Positions 8,008-16,507 of a DNA stretch of 64,000 bases are shown here, piece after piece. Under the pieces are notes generated by a model, which was not told where the DNA came from, searched no databases, and saw nothing but the letters and a program-made list of their open reading frames with translations. Origin of the DNA: Clostridium sp. CS001 (lineage in GTDB: Bacteria > Bacillota > Clostridia > Clostridiales > Clostridiaceae); contig NZ_JAIZZN010000009.1 in assembly GCF_020443565.1 (NCBI RefSeq), forward strand, positions 62,001-126,000, written 5' to 3'. Within the stretch, counting starts at the first letter, position 1. Each line of letters starts with the position of its first letter. Both the position numbers and the translations under genes were made by a program.

Positions 8008-8032
8008 GACTTAAAAAAACATACTATATAAG
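8008..8032 (+). promoter_or_regulatory. Shared accessory-region promoter, copy P6
   Basis: ATGACTT, AAAAAA, ACATAC, TA, TATAAG, beginning 63 bases before the ATG at 8071. TTATAT lies directly upstream. Confidence 0.65.
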
Positions 8033-8070
8033 AGGAAGTAAAAATAAAATTAAAAAGGAGTGATGAAATT

Positions 8071-11000
8071 ATGGTTAGCAATAAGAGAAAATTACTTAAA
8101 TATTTATTTATATCTTTAATAGCTTTTAAACTAACAACAAACGTGCAAGCCTTTGCAACTACACCTATACCAATAGATTTGGGGTCGGAGAAGTTACCAT
8201 ATACCTTTAAAGGGAAGGATAAAAATATAAAACAGTGGAAGGACTTCTACTTGTATGAGTTACGGCTAGAAAATACTAAAAAAGATATGTATATTAAAGA
8301 ACAAAATGCGTACAAAAGGACAGTTGAAGGGCAATATTTCTACTGGACAATTCCAACCAAAAACTGGGATATACAAAATTTAGACAGCATAAGAACCGCA
8401 ACAAACAGTTATAAAACAATGTCTGACCTCTATCTAAATAGCTATAACAACAGCTACGGAGACTATGGAAGTGTATATGGCTATCCAGCAAAATACACTT
8501 CTGGCGTGGAAAATAGAAATTTTAAAACGCAAACAACTAACCCAATCACAAAATTAATAGACAAAATTCCAGATAAAAGCCAATTATTTGTAAATTACAA
8601 AAACATACTAGGCACTCCGAGATTTGTATTCGATAAAAACGCTGGTTATCAAGGGACTATTGGCTTTCCAAACGACTCTGTAAGTAATTATACTTTCGAT
8701 TTTATTAATGCTAATTTAGTCTACCAGCCAGCTTTAACCGACCACTTGTTGCCTTGGTCGCAAGGTTCGATAAACAAATTTTATATATATGGCAATGGGC
8801 AATGGATTGGTCCAAATTCTTTTGTTAATTCTACCAACAATCGAGACAAAGACATGCTTAATACTTACCTTATGTTTAAACAAGTATGGGGTAGCAAAGG
8901 CTTAAACGATTTTTTTAAAAGAAAGAATATTGACGTTAACAATCCAGTAACCTTAGACCAACAGATTAAAACATTTTTAAATTATTTTGAAGTTAGAAGC
9001 TTTGCGAACGAACAAAGTTATGGCGTAGCACAGGCTAAGATGGTTATAAACGGTGGATTGTATTATTTTACTATAAATACCCCTAAAAACTATGTAGCTA
9101 AGAACTTGCATATATCTAGCGTTGGCTATGCTATAGGTTCGACAGCAGTCGAAAAAGAGGCTTATAAAACAAGAGTTGTTGATTTTCAAACAGGCGTAAC
9201 TATTCCAACGACCCAAAAGTTAATCGCTGGAAAAAAATATGTTCTTAAAACCTTTATGGGTTACGAAAATAATGATGCTTTAATTAAAAATGTAGACACT
9301 TCTTCTACAAGTGCGGATATAAAAACAAATTTTTATGGTTTTTTGAATGGAAGCAGAAACTACAGTACAGTAGAGTTGTTCCAGCCTTTACAGTCTGGTT
9401 ATAAGATTAATACTTTCGATAAAAATGACGTAGATGCTAATAAATATACTGATAAACTTAAAGCGTATTACAGTAAAGAATTTAATTATAGTCCAGTTTT
9501 AGCTAGTAACTTACAAGAATATAATTATATCTTTACAATTCCAGAAGAAGATTCTAACGGTAACAAGACAACTAAAATAGATTTACTAGCACGTATCGCA
9601 ACACAAGACCCACTAAACAGCTATTGCGACGGTAAAAATCTTGAAGGTAGCGATAATTGGGATTTGCGGGATGATGAAAGTTGGTTAGCATTTAATGTAA
9701 CTGTTCCTCCAAAAGACATTATAGTTGCAAATAAGTACAATAAAAGTACTCCTAATATTATTAACTGGACTAATTCTTATCCTTTGGATGGGGTAAATGT
9801 AACTAGGGTGGATGGTTCAAAAATTGCTTTCGAAGGCGGAGACGTTCTATATGCGGGGGAAAAGGTTAATGTAGATGTGTATGTGGCAAGAGATAATAAA
9901 TCTTTATTACCATTGGAAAAAGATAATCCAGCAATGCTAAAAGACTTACAAATGTATTACACAGAAACTGTTAATCCTACGAACAGCGATTTAAGCGTTA
10001 AGTTAGATAATAATTATAAAAATTACGATTATAGAACAAATAACAGAATGGAATTAATAAGATTTTGGGATTACAATTCCGATTTAAATATAACAAAAGG
10101 GGCAAAGGATTATAACGTAGATACCGATGCAGATATAAAAATTAGTACTGGCATGGTATTCCAGTTTAGAACTACTTACACAATTCCAGATTGGGATAGT
10201 ATCGTAAATGATAATATAAAATGGAACACAAACAGCACAAATATTTATAAAAAAGCAAGCTTAGAAAAAGTGGGATTAATGTTTAACCTAGAGAACCAAG
10301 ACACTTTTAAAGATGGAACAAATAATCCTACAAAAATTATTAACGAAAACCTAGACAACGACTGGGTTAGAACAGATTTGAGTATTGGAGATTTGTTTGG
10401 TAGAAACTTAACACTAAATAAAATAAAGGTTTTTGATGAAGACAAAAATTTAGTTAAAGAGGTTTATATAACAAATAATGATTTAATCTCAAATGTTAGT
10501 CTTGGTACTTTAGATGCAACAAAGAATTATTATTTAGAAGTTGCAACAAGATTTAGTTATCCTGTAAATACCAAAACAAGTATAAATAAAGATATTAAAA
10601 CAAATGTAATTAGTTACTATAATGGACAACCTCCTACGACGATGGATATTAACTCTGGCAAATATAGTGCACTTTCTAACCTTAGTAACTACTGGAAAGA
10701 TGGAGATATAGGCTTATATAGCCCCCAAAATGGCAGATATAGCACGGTAGATGTAAAAAGTTACGACCCTAGTAAAAATGCCTTTAATCCTCTAATAATA
10801 CCCATTAAAACAGTTAAAGGAGTTAGCTTTGGGGATATACAAGTACAGATACCAAGCGTTTATAATCCTTATATTTCTGGCAATCTAAACCCAAATGACA
10901 ACAATATTTTAAATGATTGGGAAAGCGTTACATTGCATTACACTATAAATAAAGATACTAAGAAAGATAATGCAGTAGTAGATATACAATTGTTCGACAA

Positions 11001-12546
11001 AAGTGCTAAAGAGTATAAAGATGCCACCAAGTATATCGATGGAACTAATAACAGTTATCAGAGTTTAGACCCTATGCAGGTTGGCTATTATGCAATAATA
11101 ACAGTCCAAAGGCTGACTGGAAGCGATGTTGCAATGGTAGATAAATTACCTGTTTTAGATATTGCATACAAGCTAAGCGAAACTGGTAACACAATAAATA
11201 CAACCTTAAATCCTTATAGTGGAAAAGATTTAGTTAAAGTTGGGGATAAAATACAGTATAGGTTAGACGATTTAAGCGGTTTTAATGGTTTAATAGATAT
11301 TAACGCTACATTAAATATTCCCGACGATAACATGGCTAATAACAACAAGCAAGAAGCTTGGAAAGCGGTGTATGACTTTGCTGTGCAAGGGTTTGAAGTG
11401 TCTCCAAAAATTATTTTAGTTGATAAAAGTAAAATAAATTCTACACAAAAAATGAATTTCTCTGCAAATATTTTTTACGACGCGTTTGGGAATACAAAAG
11501 GAAATAATAGTCTAGCAGAAAAAGTCCCAATAGAGGTTAGGGAAATGGCTAGAACAAGCAAGGATGCTGATTTTAAATACACTGGAAGGATTATGTATAA
11601 CGAAGAAGTTAATCTAAGCAATGGAAATCCTTACACTATAGCAGGCTTATTTAAATACAATAATACAGAAGATATTACTTTAAATGCAAATGTTACTTAT
11701 CGATATGTAATCGCAATAAACGGAGGAATAACGGGGAGTTTTAATTATTATAAATATGCAGAACTAGACAGGACTAATAATCAAGATTCTAGTGACATTA
11801 GCGTTTATAAGGCAACAGACACAATTATAGATTGTTCTAACGTTAGAATTAGCAATACTTGGTCAAACCAATTTTATTACTTCCAAAAAAATGGAGTATT
11901 AAAGCAAAGACAAGCAATTGCTTGTAGCAAGGATGGAGGATGCTGGCCATACACAATTTATTGGTGTGAAAATGTAACAACATTTACAGATAATCCAGTT
12001 GTTACTTATAGAGAAGGTTATAGTATTACAAATATAATGTTCCGTTCGGAAAGCACTAGTTCCCAATGGATTGATGTTTTAACAGAACCTTCTAAAGCGA
12101 TTGTTAGGGCTGGGCAATGGTTTGAGGTACAGATAAAGACACAATATAATACAAACCGTAATGCAGAACCATATAGACGCTTTTATTACGACATGTGCAA
12201 TTATGGCACTTTAAGCCCAAATTTATCTCCTATTTATCGACCACAGGGTTTGAATGTGCAGTTTAATGTTAGCCCTGTACAAGTAGAAAATTACTCAAAT
12301 GTTCAACCCACAGGCTATATTGGCGATTGGTATGCAAGAACTGCAACATTTTCCCCTTTTGGGAAACGGTATGTCCCAGTAAACACGAAAGACTTGGATA
12401 TGAAACTACTTATCCAAACAAATGCTGTGCAAGGGTATGAAAGTGACCCTAATCACCCTAAAGTGCCTCTTAAGGACTGTAAAACAGTTGTAATTAAGGT
12501 GCAGGGTCCAGTTCCAGTAACAGGAGGTGCTACGTCCGTTCAATAA
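8071..12546 (+). CDS. Giant secreted protein (1491 residues) of unknown function
   Basis: The largest gene of the accessory region. Residues 1-30 are a signal peptide (YLFISLIAFKLTTNVQAFA). The rest is Asn/Tyr/Asp-rich and mostly beta-type, with no transmembrane helix, LPXTG motif or recognisable enzyme motif. Several stretches look like repeated Ig-like or adhesion modules (for example DVLYAGEKVNVDVYVARDNK, LVKVGDKIQYRLDDLSG, AIVRAGQWFEVQIKTQYN). A Cys cluster (CSKDGGCWPYTIYWC) lies near residue 1290, which is unusual for a clostridial exported protein and may be a disulfide knot or metal site. The start follows AAAAAGGAGTGATGAAATT. It is probably a surface or adhesion factor of the element; no homology is claimed. 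Confidence 0.75.
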   Translation: MVSNKRKLLKYLFISLIAFKLTTNVQAFATTPIPIDLGSEKLPYTFKGKDKNIKQWKDFYLYELRLENTKKDMYIKEQNAYKRTVEGQYFYWTIPTKNWDIQNLDSIRTATNSYKTMSDLYLNSYNNSYGDYGSVYGYPAKYTSGVENRNFKTQTTNPITKLIDKIPDKSQLFVNYKNILGTPRFVFDKNAGYQGTIGFPNDSVSNYTFDFINANLVYQPALTDHLLPWSQGSINKFYIYGNGQWIGPNSFVNSTNNRDKDMLNTYLMFKQVWGSKGLNDFFKRKNIDVNNPVTLDQQIKTFLNYFEVRSFANEQSYGVAQAKMVINGGLYYFTINTPKNYVAKNLHISSVGYAIGSTAVEKEAYKTRVVDFQTGVTIPTTQKLIAGKKYVLKTFMGYENNDALIKNVDTSSTSADIKTNFYGFLNGSRNYSTVELFQPLQSGYKINTFDKNDVDANKYTDKLKAYYSKEFNYSPVLASNLQEYNYIFTIPEEDSNGNKTTKIDLLARIATQDPLNSYCDGKNLEGSDNWDLRDDESWLAFNVTVPPKDIIVANKYNKSTPNIINWTNSYPLDGVNVTRVDGSKIAFEGGDVLYAGEKVNVDVYVARDNKSLLPLEKDNPAMLKDLQMYYTETVNPTNSDLSVKLDNNYKNYDYRTNNRMELIRFWDYNSDLNITKGAKDYNVDTDADIKISTGMVFQFRTTYTIPDWDSIVNDNIKWNTNSTNIYKKASLEKVGLMFNLENQDTFKDGTNNPTKIINENLDNDWVRTDLSIGDLFGRNLTLNKIKVFDEDKNLVKEVYITNNDLISNVSLGTLDATKNYYLEVATRFSYPVNTKTSINKDIKTNVISYYNGQPPTTMDINSGKYSALSNLSNYWKDGDIGLYSPQNGRYSTVDVKSYDPSKNAFNPLIIPIKTVKGVSFGDIQVQIPSVYNPYISGNLNPNDNNILNDWESVTLHYTINKDTKKDNAVVDIQLFDKSAKEYKDATKYIDGTNNSYQSLDPMQVGYYAIITVQRLTGSDVAMVDKLPVLDIAYKLSETGNTINTTLNPYSGKDLVKVGDKIQYRLDDLSGFNGLIDINATLNIPDDNMANNNKQEAWKAVYDFAVQGFEVSPKIILVDKSKINSTQKMNFSANIFYDAFGNTKGNNSLAEKVPIEVREMARTSKDADFKYTGRIMYNEEVNLSNGNPYTIAGLFKYNNTEDITLNANVTYRYVIAINGGITGSFNYYKYAELDRTNNQDSSDISVYKATDTIIDCSNVRISNTWSNQFYYFQKNGVLKQRQAIACSKDGGCWPYTIYWCENVTTFTDNPVVTYREGYSITNIMFRSESTSSQWIDVLTEPSKAIVRAGQWFEVQIKTQYNTNRNAEPYRRFYYDMCNYGTLSPNLSPIYRPQGLNVQFNVSPVQVENYSNVQPTGYIGDWYARTATFSPFGKRYVPVNTKDLDMKLLIQTNAVQGYESDPNHPKVPLKDCKTVVIKVQGPVPVTGGATSVQ

Positions 12547-12551
12547 ATAAA

Positions 12552-12579
12552 AGGAAGCTTTAACAGGCTTCTTTTTTGT
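12552..12579 (+). terminator. Terminator of the giant secreted-protein gene
   Basis: GAAGC/GCTTC stem followed by TTTTTT six bases after the TAA stop. Confidence 0.75.
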
Positions 12580-12726
12580 GCGTTTTTAAGCCAATAATGT
12601 TACTACATTAACGGTATAGAAAAGTTTTAGATTATTTTTTCGAAAAGCAAGCATTTTAAAAAATTGCATGATATAAATTGTTATATCATCTTTCAAACGT
12701 TAATTTGTCTCCCCCCAATCCTTTTA

Positions 12727-12742
12727 CTAGCCAAATATGGCT
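12727..12742. repeat. Inverted repeat upstream of the small 49-codon gene
   Basis: TAGCCA and TGGCTA flank AATA, a perfect 6-bp dyad about 10 bases before an AAAGGAGG. It could be an operator or RNA hairpin; no partner is known. Confidence 0.4.
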
Positions 12743-12762
12743 AATAAAAAAAAGGAGGTTCA

Positions 12763-12786
12763 ATACAGTTACTAGTGCAACTGTAT
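12763..12786 (+). promoter_or_regulatory. Perfect hairpin between an AAAGGAGG and the start codon
   Basis: ATACAGTT (12763-12770) and AACTGTAT (12779-12786) pair perfectly around ACTAGTGC. The strong Shine-Dalgarno AAAGGAGG lies at 12751-12758 and the ATG at 12796, too far apart in linear sequence. Folding the hairpin would leave about 13 bases between them. Alternatively the dyad is a protein operator. Confidence 0.5.
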
Positions 12787-12795
12787 AGAGAAATT

Positions 12796-12945
12796 ATGAA
12801 TAACACTATACTTGGATTTAACAATATTAGCAAAGAACAACAAAAATTTAACGAGTTATTAGAGTTAATGCAAGAAATTTTACTAGAAAATCAAGACAAA
12901 TTTGATTTTACTGAAAATACAACTGAATTGGCTATTGCTTCGTAA
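12796..12945 (+). CDS. Small protein, 49 residues, unknown
   Basis: A short ORF starting MNNTILGFNNISKEQQ and ending TTELAIAS. The central LLELMQEILLENQ is a predicted amphipathic helix. It sits alone between the giant surface gene and the serine recombinase, with a perfect intrinsic terminator at 12977-13003, which supports its being a real transcript. Its ribosome binding arrangement is odd: the strong AAAGGAGG is 37 bases upstream, separated by a perfect hairpin, while the base run right before the ATG (AGAGAAATT) is weak. It could be a regulator or leader peptide for the recombinase; function unknown. Confidence 0.55.
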   Translation: MNNTILGFNNISKEQQKFNELLELMQEILLENQDKFDFTENTTELAIAS

Positions 12946-12976
12946 AGTTTTAATATAAATTAATTAGTAACTCATC

Positions 12977-13003
12977 AAAACACCTAAATTTAGGTGTTTT
13001 TTT
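12977..13003 (+). terminator. Terminator after the 49-codon gene
   Basis: AAAACACCTAAA/TTTAGGTGTTTT perfect dyad followed by TTT, upstream of the recombinase gene. Confidence 0.75.
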
Positions 13004-13078
13004 ATTGTCTTATTTTTTAGGATAGTGTAAAATAACTTTAACGGATATTACCCTAAAAAAATAAAGGAGATAAAAATT

Positions 13079-14830
13079 ATGAGTGAAGATAAAATAATAA
13101 AAAATGTTGTTGCTTATCGACGTGTATCGACAAATATGCAGACAGAAGGGTTTAGTTTAGATGGACAAAAAGATTCTGCAATTAATTATTGTGATAAAGA
13201 AGGTTATACAATACTTGAACATTATGAAGATGCTGGGATTTCTGGAAAATCTATCGAGAATAGACCTTCATTAAGAAAAATGTTAAAAAGATTATCTCAA
13301 AAACCAAAAATCGATGCTGTCGTAATTTATAAACTATCAAGAATTTCAAGAAATATGGCTGATTTAGTTGATATAGTAAAAGTTTTTAAAGAGAATGATG
13401 TTGCTTTAATATCGGTTAGCGATGGATTAGATACCAGTAAAAGTTTTGGAGAAGCTTTCGTATACATGGCGGGTATTTTCGCACAACTCGAATTGGAGAA
13501 TATTGCATCTCAATCTTTCATCGGACGCCAGCAAAAACATAAACAGGGCGGATGGAATGGCGGAACAGTACCATTTGGCTACAAGTTGGAAGCATCTTTT
13601 AAAGAAAAAAACGGAAAAACAGTTAAGGCAAGTAAGTTTGTAAAAGAAGAAAATAATAAAGAATGGGAAGTAGTCCAAAAAATTTTTGACCTCTACACTA
13701 ATAAAGGATGGGGATATGATAAAATATTACAATATTTAAATGGAAAAGGAATTAAAACTAAAAAAGGAAAAGCTTTTGCATCTGTTGCTATAGTAACAAT
13801 CCTTGAGAACCCGTTCTATTGTGGATATATAAGATATGGTCAATACAAAAATTGGAGTGAAGAAAGAAGAAAAGGAAAAGTTGAAAATGTTGAAATAATA
13901 AAAGCAGAAGATGGTCTTATAGAACCATTAATAACAAAAGAGTTGTGGGAAAAAACACAAGAATCAAGGAAATTAAGAACTATTAAAAATGAAAAAAAAG
14001 TTAATATAAAATATCTATTGTCTGGAATTCCTACCTGTCCAAGTTGCGGTGCAAAAATGATATTTTATCGTGGAAACGGAAAAAAAGATAAAGACGGAAA
14101 TGTAACAACATATTATCGTTACTATGCTTGTGGATATTGGATGAACCATAAAGCTGATTTATGTAAATCTAATTTGGTTAAAGCAGATATTATTGAAAAT
14201 CAAGTAATTGAAGAAGTTAAAAAGTTTGCAGACAATCCTAATCTAATACCAGAACTTGAAAGACGATTAAGTGAAAAGGTTGATACATTTGAATTAGAAG
14301 ATGAAATAAAGGAAATCAAGAAAAATATTAGTGACTTGGAACGTAAAAAAGATAAAAATTATAAACGTTTAGAAGATGAAGAACAAATGTTATCTTTGGA
14401 TGAAAAAGAACTTATAAAAAGAATAGCAACTATCGCTGATATAATTAAAAAACTTGAAAAAGAATTACTTTTAAAACAATCTCAACTTGCTGGAATTAAG
14501 GTAAACTCGCTAGATATTGGCAAAATAGCTTTAATGCTAAAAAATTTTAATAAAGTATTTGCAAGCACTGATTACGAGAAGCAAAAGAAATTTATCCACC
14601 TTTTGATTAAAGATATAAAAATAGCCCCTGCCAAAAAAATAAATGACAGAAAGGCTATAGAAATTATACTAAACTTTAGTGATGCTAATATCATGGAATG
14701 GACTAAGTCCGAAAAAAAAATAGATGATAATTTAGGAGTAAGACATGGTCTGTCTCGACGTATCTTACTTTTAGTTTTGTTTCATTTATATACATATTCA
14801 TTTCTCCATTCTACATTTGTATTGTTATGA
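13079..14830 (+). CDS. Large serine recombinase (site-specific integrase)
   Basis: Large serine recombinases integrate and excise mobile elements by paired double-strand cuts with a 5'-phosphoserine link. The N-terminal resolvase domain carries the catalytic Ser17 in YRRVSTNMQ, followed by AGISGKSIENRPSL and YKLSRISRN. The recombinase domain spans about 160-290 (GGTVPFGYKLE), then a zinc ribbon (CPSCGAK ... YYACGYW) and a long coiled coil (370-470). The start follows AAAGGAGAT. The body to about residue 553 is normal. The last 30 residues (RRILLLVLFHLYTYSF...) are hydrophobic and unlike the rest, so the 3' end may be altered by the attachment-site junction or a later event. It probably marks one edge of the accessory element. 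Confidence 0.92.
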   Translation: MSEDKIIKNVVAYRRVSTNMQTEGFSLDGQKDSAINYCDKEGYTILEHYEDAGISGKSIENRPSLRKMLKRLSQKPKIDAVVIYKLSRISRNMADLVDIVKVFKENDVALISVSDGLDTSKSFGEAFVYMAGIFAQLELENIASQSFIGRQQKHKQGGWNGGTVPFGYKLEASFKEKNGKTVKASKFVKEENNKEWEVVQKIFDLYTNKGWGYDKILQYLNGKGIKTKKGKAFASVAIVTILENPFYCGYIRYGQYKNWSEERRKGKVENVEIIKAEDGLIEPLITKELWEKTQESRKLRTIKNEKKVNIKYLLSGIPTCPSCGAKMIFYRGNGKKDKDGNVTTYYRYYACGYWMNHKADLCKSNLVKADIIENQVIEEVKKFADNPNLIPELERRLSEKVDTFELEDEIKEIKKNISDLERKKDKNYKRLEDEEQMLSLDEKELIKRIATIADIIKKLEKELLLKQSQLAGIKVNSLDIGKIALMLKNFNKVFASTDYEKQKKFIHLLIKDIKIAPAKKINDRKAIEIILNFSDANIMEWTKSEKKIDDNLGVRHGLSRRILLLVLFHLYTYSFLHSTFVLL

Positions 14831-14971
14831 TTTTATGCTTAAATTTTCCAAGTGATTTTATATCGTTAATTTTTTCTGTATTCTCTATTAATTCAATACT
14901 GTTTTTTCCTTTTCTCTTTTAAATCATCTTCTTCGAAGCTGCAATATTAACAACTATTCTACAAATATTAT

Positions 14972-15254
14972 ATAATGTGCTCTTTCAAAACTAGATATTT
15001 TTCTTAGACTATGCTAACAAAAGTATATGTTGCGTAAAATGCATTTGAATGTGCCTTAGTAATTCTTAATTTATTTTCTTTACAGATGCGTGAAGAAAAA
15101 TACATGTTTGAGTGTCAGCGAGTTTGTATTTTTTAGCATCTGTAAAAAAATAAATTTTAGAATTACTTGGCTAAGTGAATGCATTTCCAGCAATATATGC
15201 TTTTCGTAATAGCATAATCTAAGAAAAAACTCTCAATCTAAAATAGCACATTAT
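14972..15254. repeat. 283-bp imperfect palindromic element (MITE-like giant hairpin)
   Basis: The whole stretch is an imperfect inverted repeat. Outer ends: ATAATGTGCT (14972) and AGCACATTAT (15245). Inner pairs: TCTTAGACTATGCTA with TAGCATAATCTAAGA, TTTACAGATGC (15079) with GCATCTGTAAA (15136), and AAAAATACA (15096) with TGTATTTTT (15125). The centre is near 15114. There is no ORF of note. It lies between two convergent genes. A non-autonomous inverted-repeat transposon or large repeat is the likeliest reading; no clear target duplication is seen. Confidence 0.7.
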
Positions 15255-15290
15255 TCTCTACTCCTTAGTTGTATAAATTGCTAAAAATCA

Positions 15291-16016
15291 TTAAAACTCA
15301 TATATTATTCCATTGCAAAATATCCTCTTAATAACTCTATTATCTATATACATCTGAATGGTGTCATCTTTTTTTATGTATAACTCTACTGGAAAATTAA
15401 TTTCGTAGGTAAAATTCCCTGATTTCACCTTTAATTTTGTTCTATGAATATGATTTCTTCCAGCTAAGTCTGCAAGATCTGCGCCCAGCAATAGCCCCTG
15501 TCCAGAGGTCATACTGTCAATTTGCATTCTCGGGTAATCAGTAACTTTTGCAACTATAGGAATAAGCTTTCCTATTCTTTCATTGGTAATGTAATCTATT
15601 TTCTCATCTATAATCATAGAATCATTTTCAATTACAACCTTATTAATATCCACCAAGAAGTATCCATTGATTTGTCCATCTTCAACTTTTTTATAACGAA
15701 AGTTTTCTTCATACCTCAAGATTCTAAGATATACTAGTTTTAATAATTCTTCATAGGTATTGTCTTTAAATTTACTAAATTCTTTAATTATTATACTATC
15801 TATACTTTTGTTTAACCTTGCATCATTAATTTTACCTAAAATACTTTTACAACCTAAGAAGCTTGCAAGCTCTGATTTCATATTGTTTATATTAAAATCT
15901 TTATCCTCTAACTTAATCTCTGTACTGGCCACCATGAATACGTTGGTATATTGAGGATATGCAGATTGGACAAAGCCTAAATATTTTTTATTTTTATCAT
16001 ATACATTAAAAGGCAT
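15291..16016 (-). CDS. Conserved-looking protein of unknown function
   Basis: A 241-residue soluble protein without signal peptide or membrane helix. Motifs visible: MPFNVYDKNKKYLGFVQS at the N-terminus, a helical middle, and a beta-rich C-terminal half (SGQGLLLGADLADLAGRNHIHRTKLKV, GNFTYEINFPVELYIKKDDTIQMYI). I do not recognise the family. It has a good AGGAGG site before the ATG at 16016. The IS200/IS605-type element (16044-18120) is inserted only 27 bases upstream of the start, so its native promoter probably now lies beyond 18120; transcription may come from the element. Confidence 0.7.
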   Translation of the reverse strand: MPFNVYDKNKKYLGFVQSAYPQYTNVFMVASTEIKLEDKDFNINNMKSELASFLGCKSILGKINDARLNKSIDSIIIKEFSKFKDNTYEELLKLVYLRILRYEENFRYKKVEDGQINGYFLVDINKVVIENDSMIIDEKIDYITNERIGKLIPIVAKVTDYPRMQIDSMTSGQGLLLGADLADLAGRNHIHRTKLKVKSGNFTYEINFPVELYIKKDDTIQMYIDNRVIKRIFCNGIIYEF

Positions 16017-16061
16017 ATTAATTATTCCTCCTGAATTTTTTACAACGAATTAGGTAGAAAG

Positions 16062-16084
16062 CCACTATCCCTTTAGGGTAGTGG
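16062..16084. repeat. Subterminal hairpin of the iscB element (tnpA side)
   Basis: CCACTA (16062) and TAGTGG (16079) with inner CCC/GGG and loop TTTA. T16068 is bulged, the typical TnpA recognition feature. Confidence 0.75.
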
Positions 16085-16096
16085 ATGAATACCGTT

Positions 16097-16507
16097 CTAT
16101 CCTTGATTTTGTATATATTTTTCAATTGTCTCCTTTGATACTTGACCTATACTACAAGCAAAATAACCATCTCCCCAAAATGTATTCTCGTACCAAAATT
16201 GCTTCTTTAAATAAATATGATTACTATTTTGTCTCCATATTCTATAAGTAGACATTTGTTTGAACAATCTCACTACATCTAATATTGATCTTGTTGATGG
16301 ATATTGAACCAAAATATGAATATGGTCTTTATCTACTTCCATCTCAATTATATTCAAATCTTTTTCTTCTGAAATATCATATAATATTTTCTTAATTTCA
16401 TTGCCATATTTGATTAACAATTTCTTTCTGTATTTAACTGAAAATATTAAATGTGCCATTATTAAATGTTTTGAATGATTTTGACTTATATAATCCATTA
16501 GATCCAC
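16097..16507 (-). CDS. tnpA: IS200/IS605 family Y1 (HUH) transposase TnpA
   Basis: TnpA moves single-stranded circles of the element by cutting and joining with one tyrosine. The 136-residue protein has the family opening SKHLIMAHLIFSVKYRK, the HUH metal motif H62-I-H64 in KDHIHILVQYP, and the catalytic Tyr131 in ETIEKYIQNQ. Length and motifs are intact, so it may be active. Its start overlaps the iscB stop; I use the GTG at 16507 (AAAGGA 4 bases upstream), but the ATG at 16498 inside TAATG is equally possible by translational coupling. Co-directional with iscB. Confidence 0.93.
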   Translation of the reverse strand: MDLMDYISQNHSKHLIMAHLIFSVKYRKKLLIKYGNEIKKILYDISEEKDLNIIEMEVDKDHIHILVQYPSTRSILDVVRLFKQMSTYRIWRQNSNHIYLKKQFWYENTFWGDGYFACSIGQVSKETIEKYIQNQG

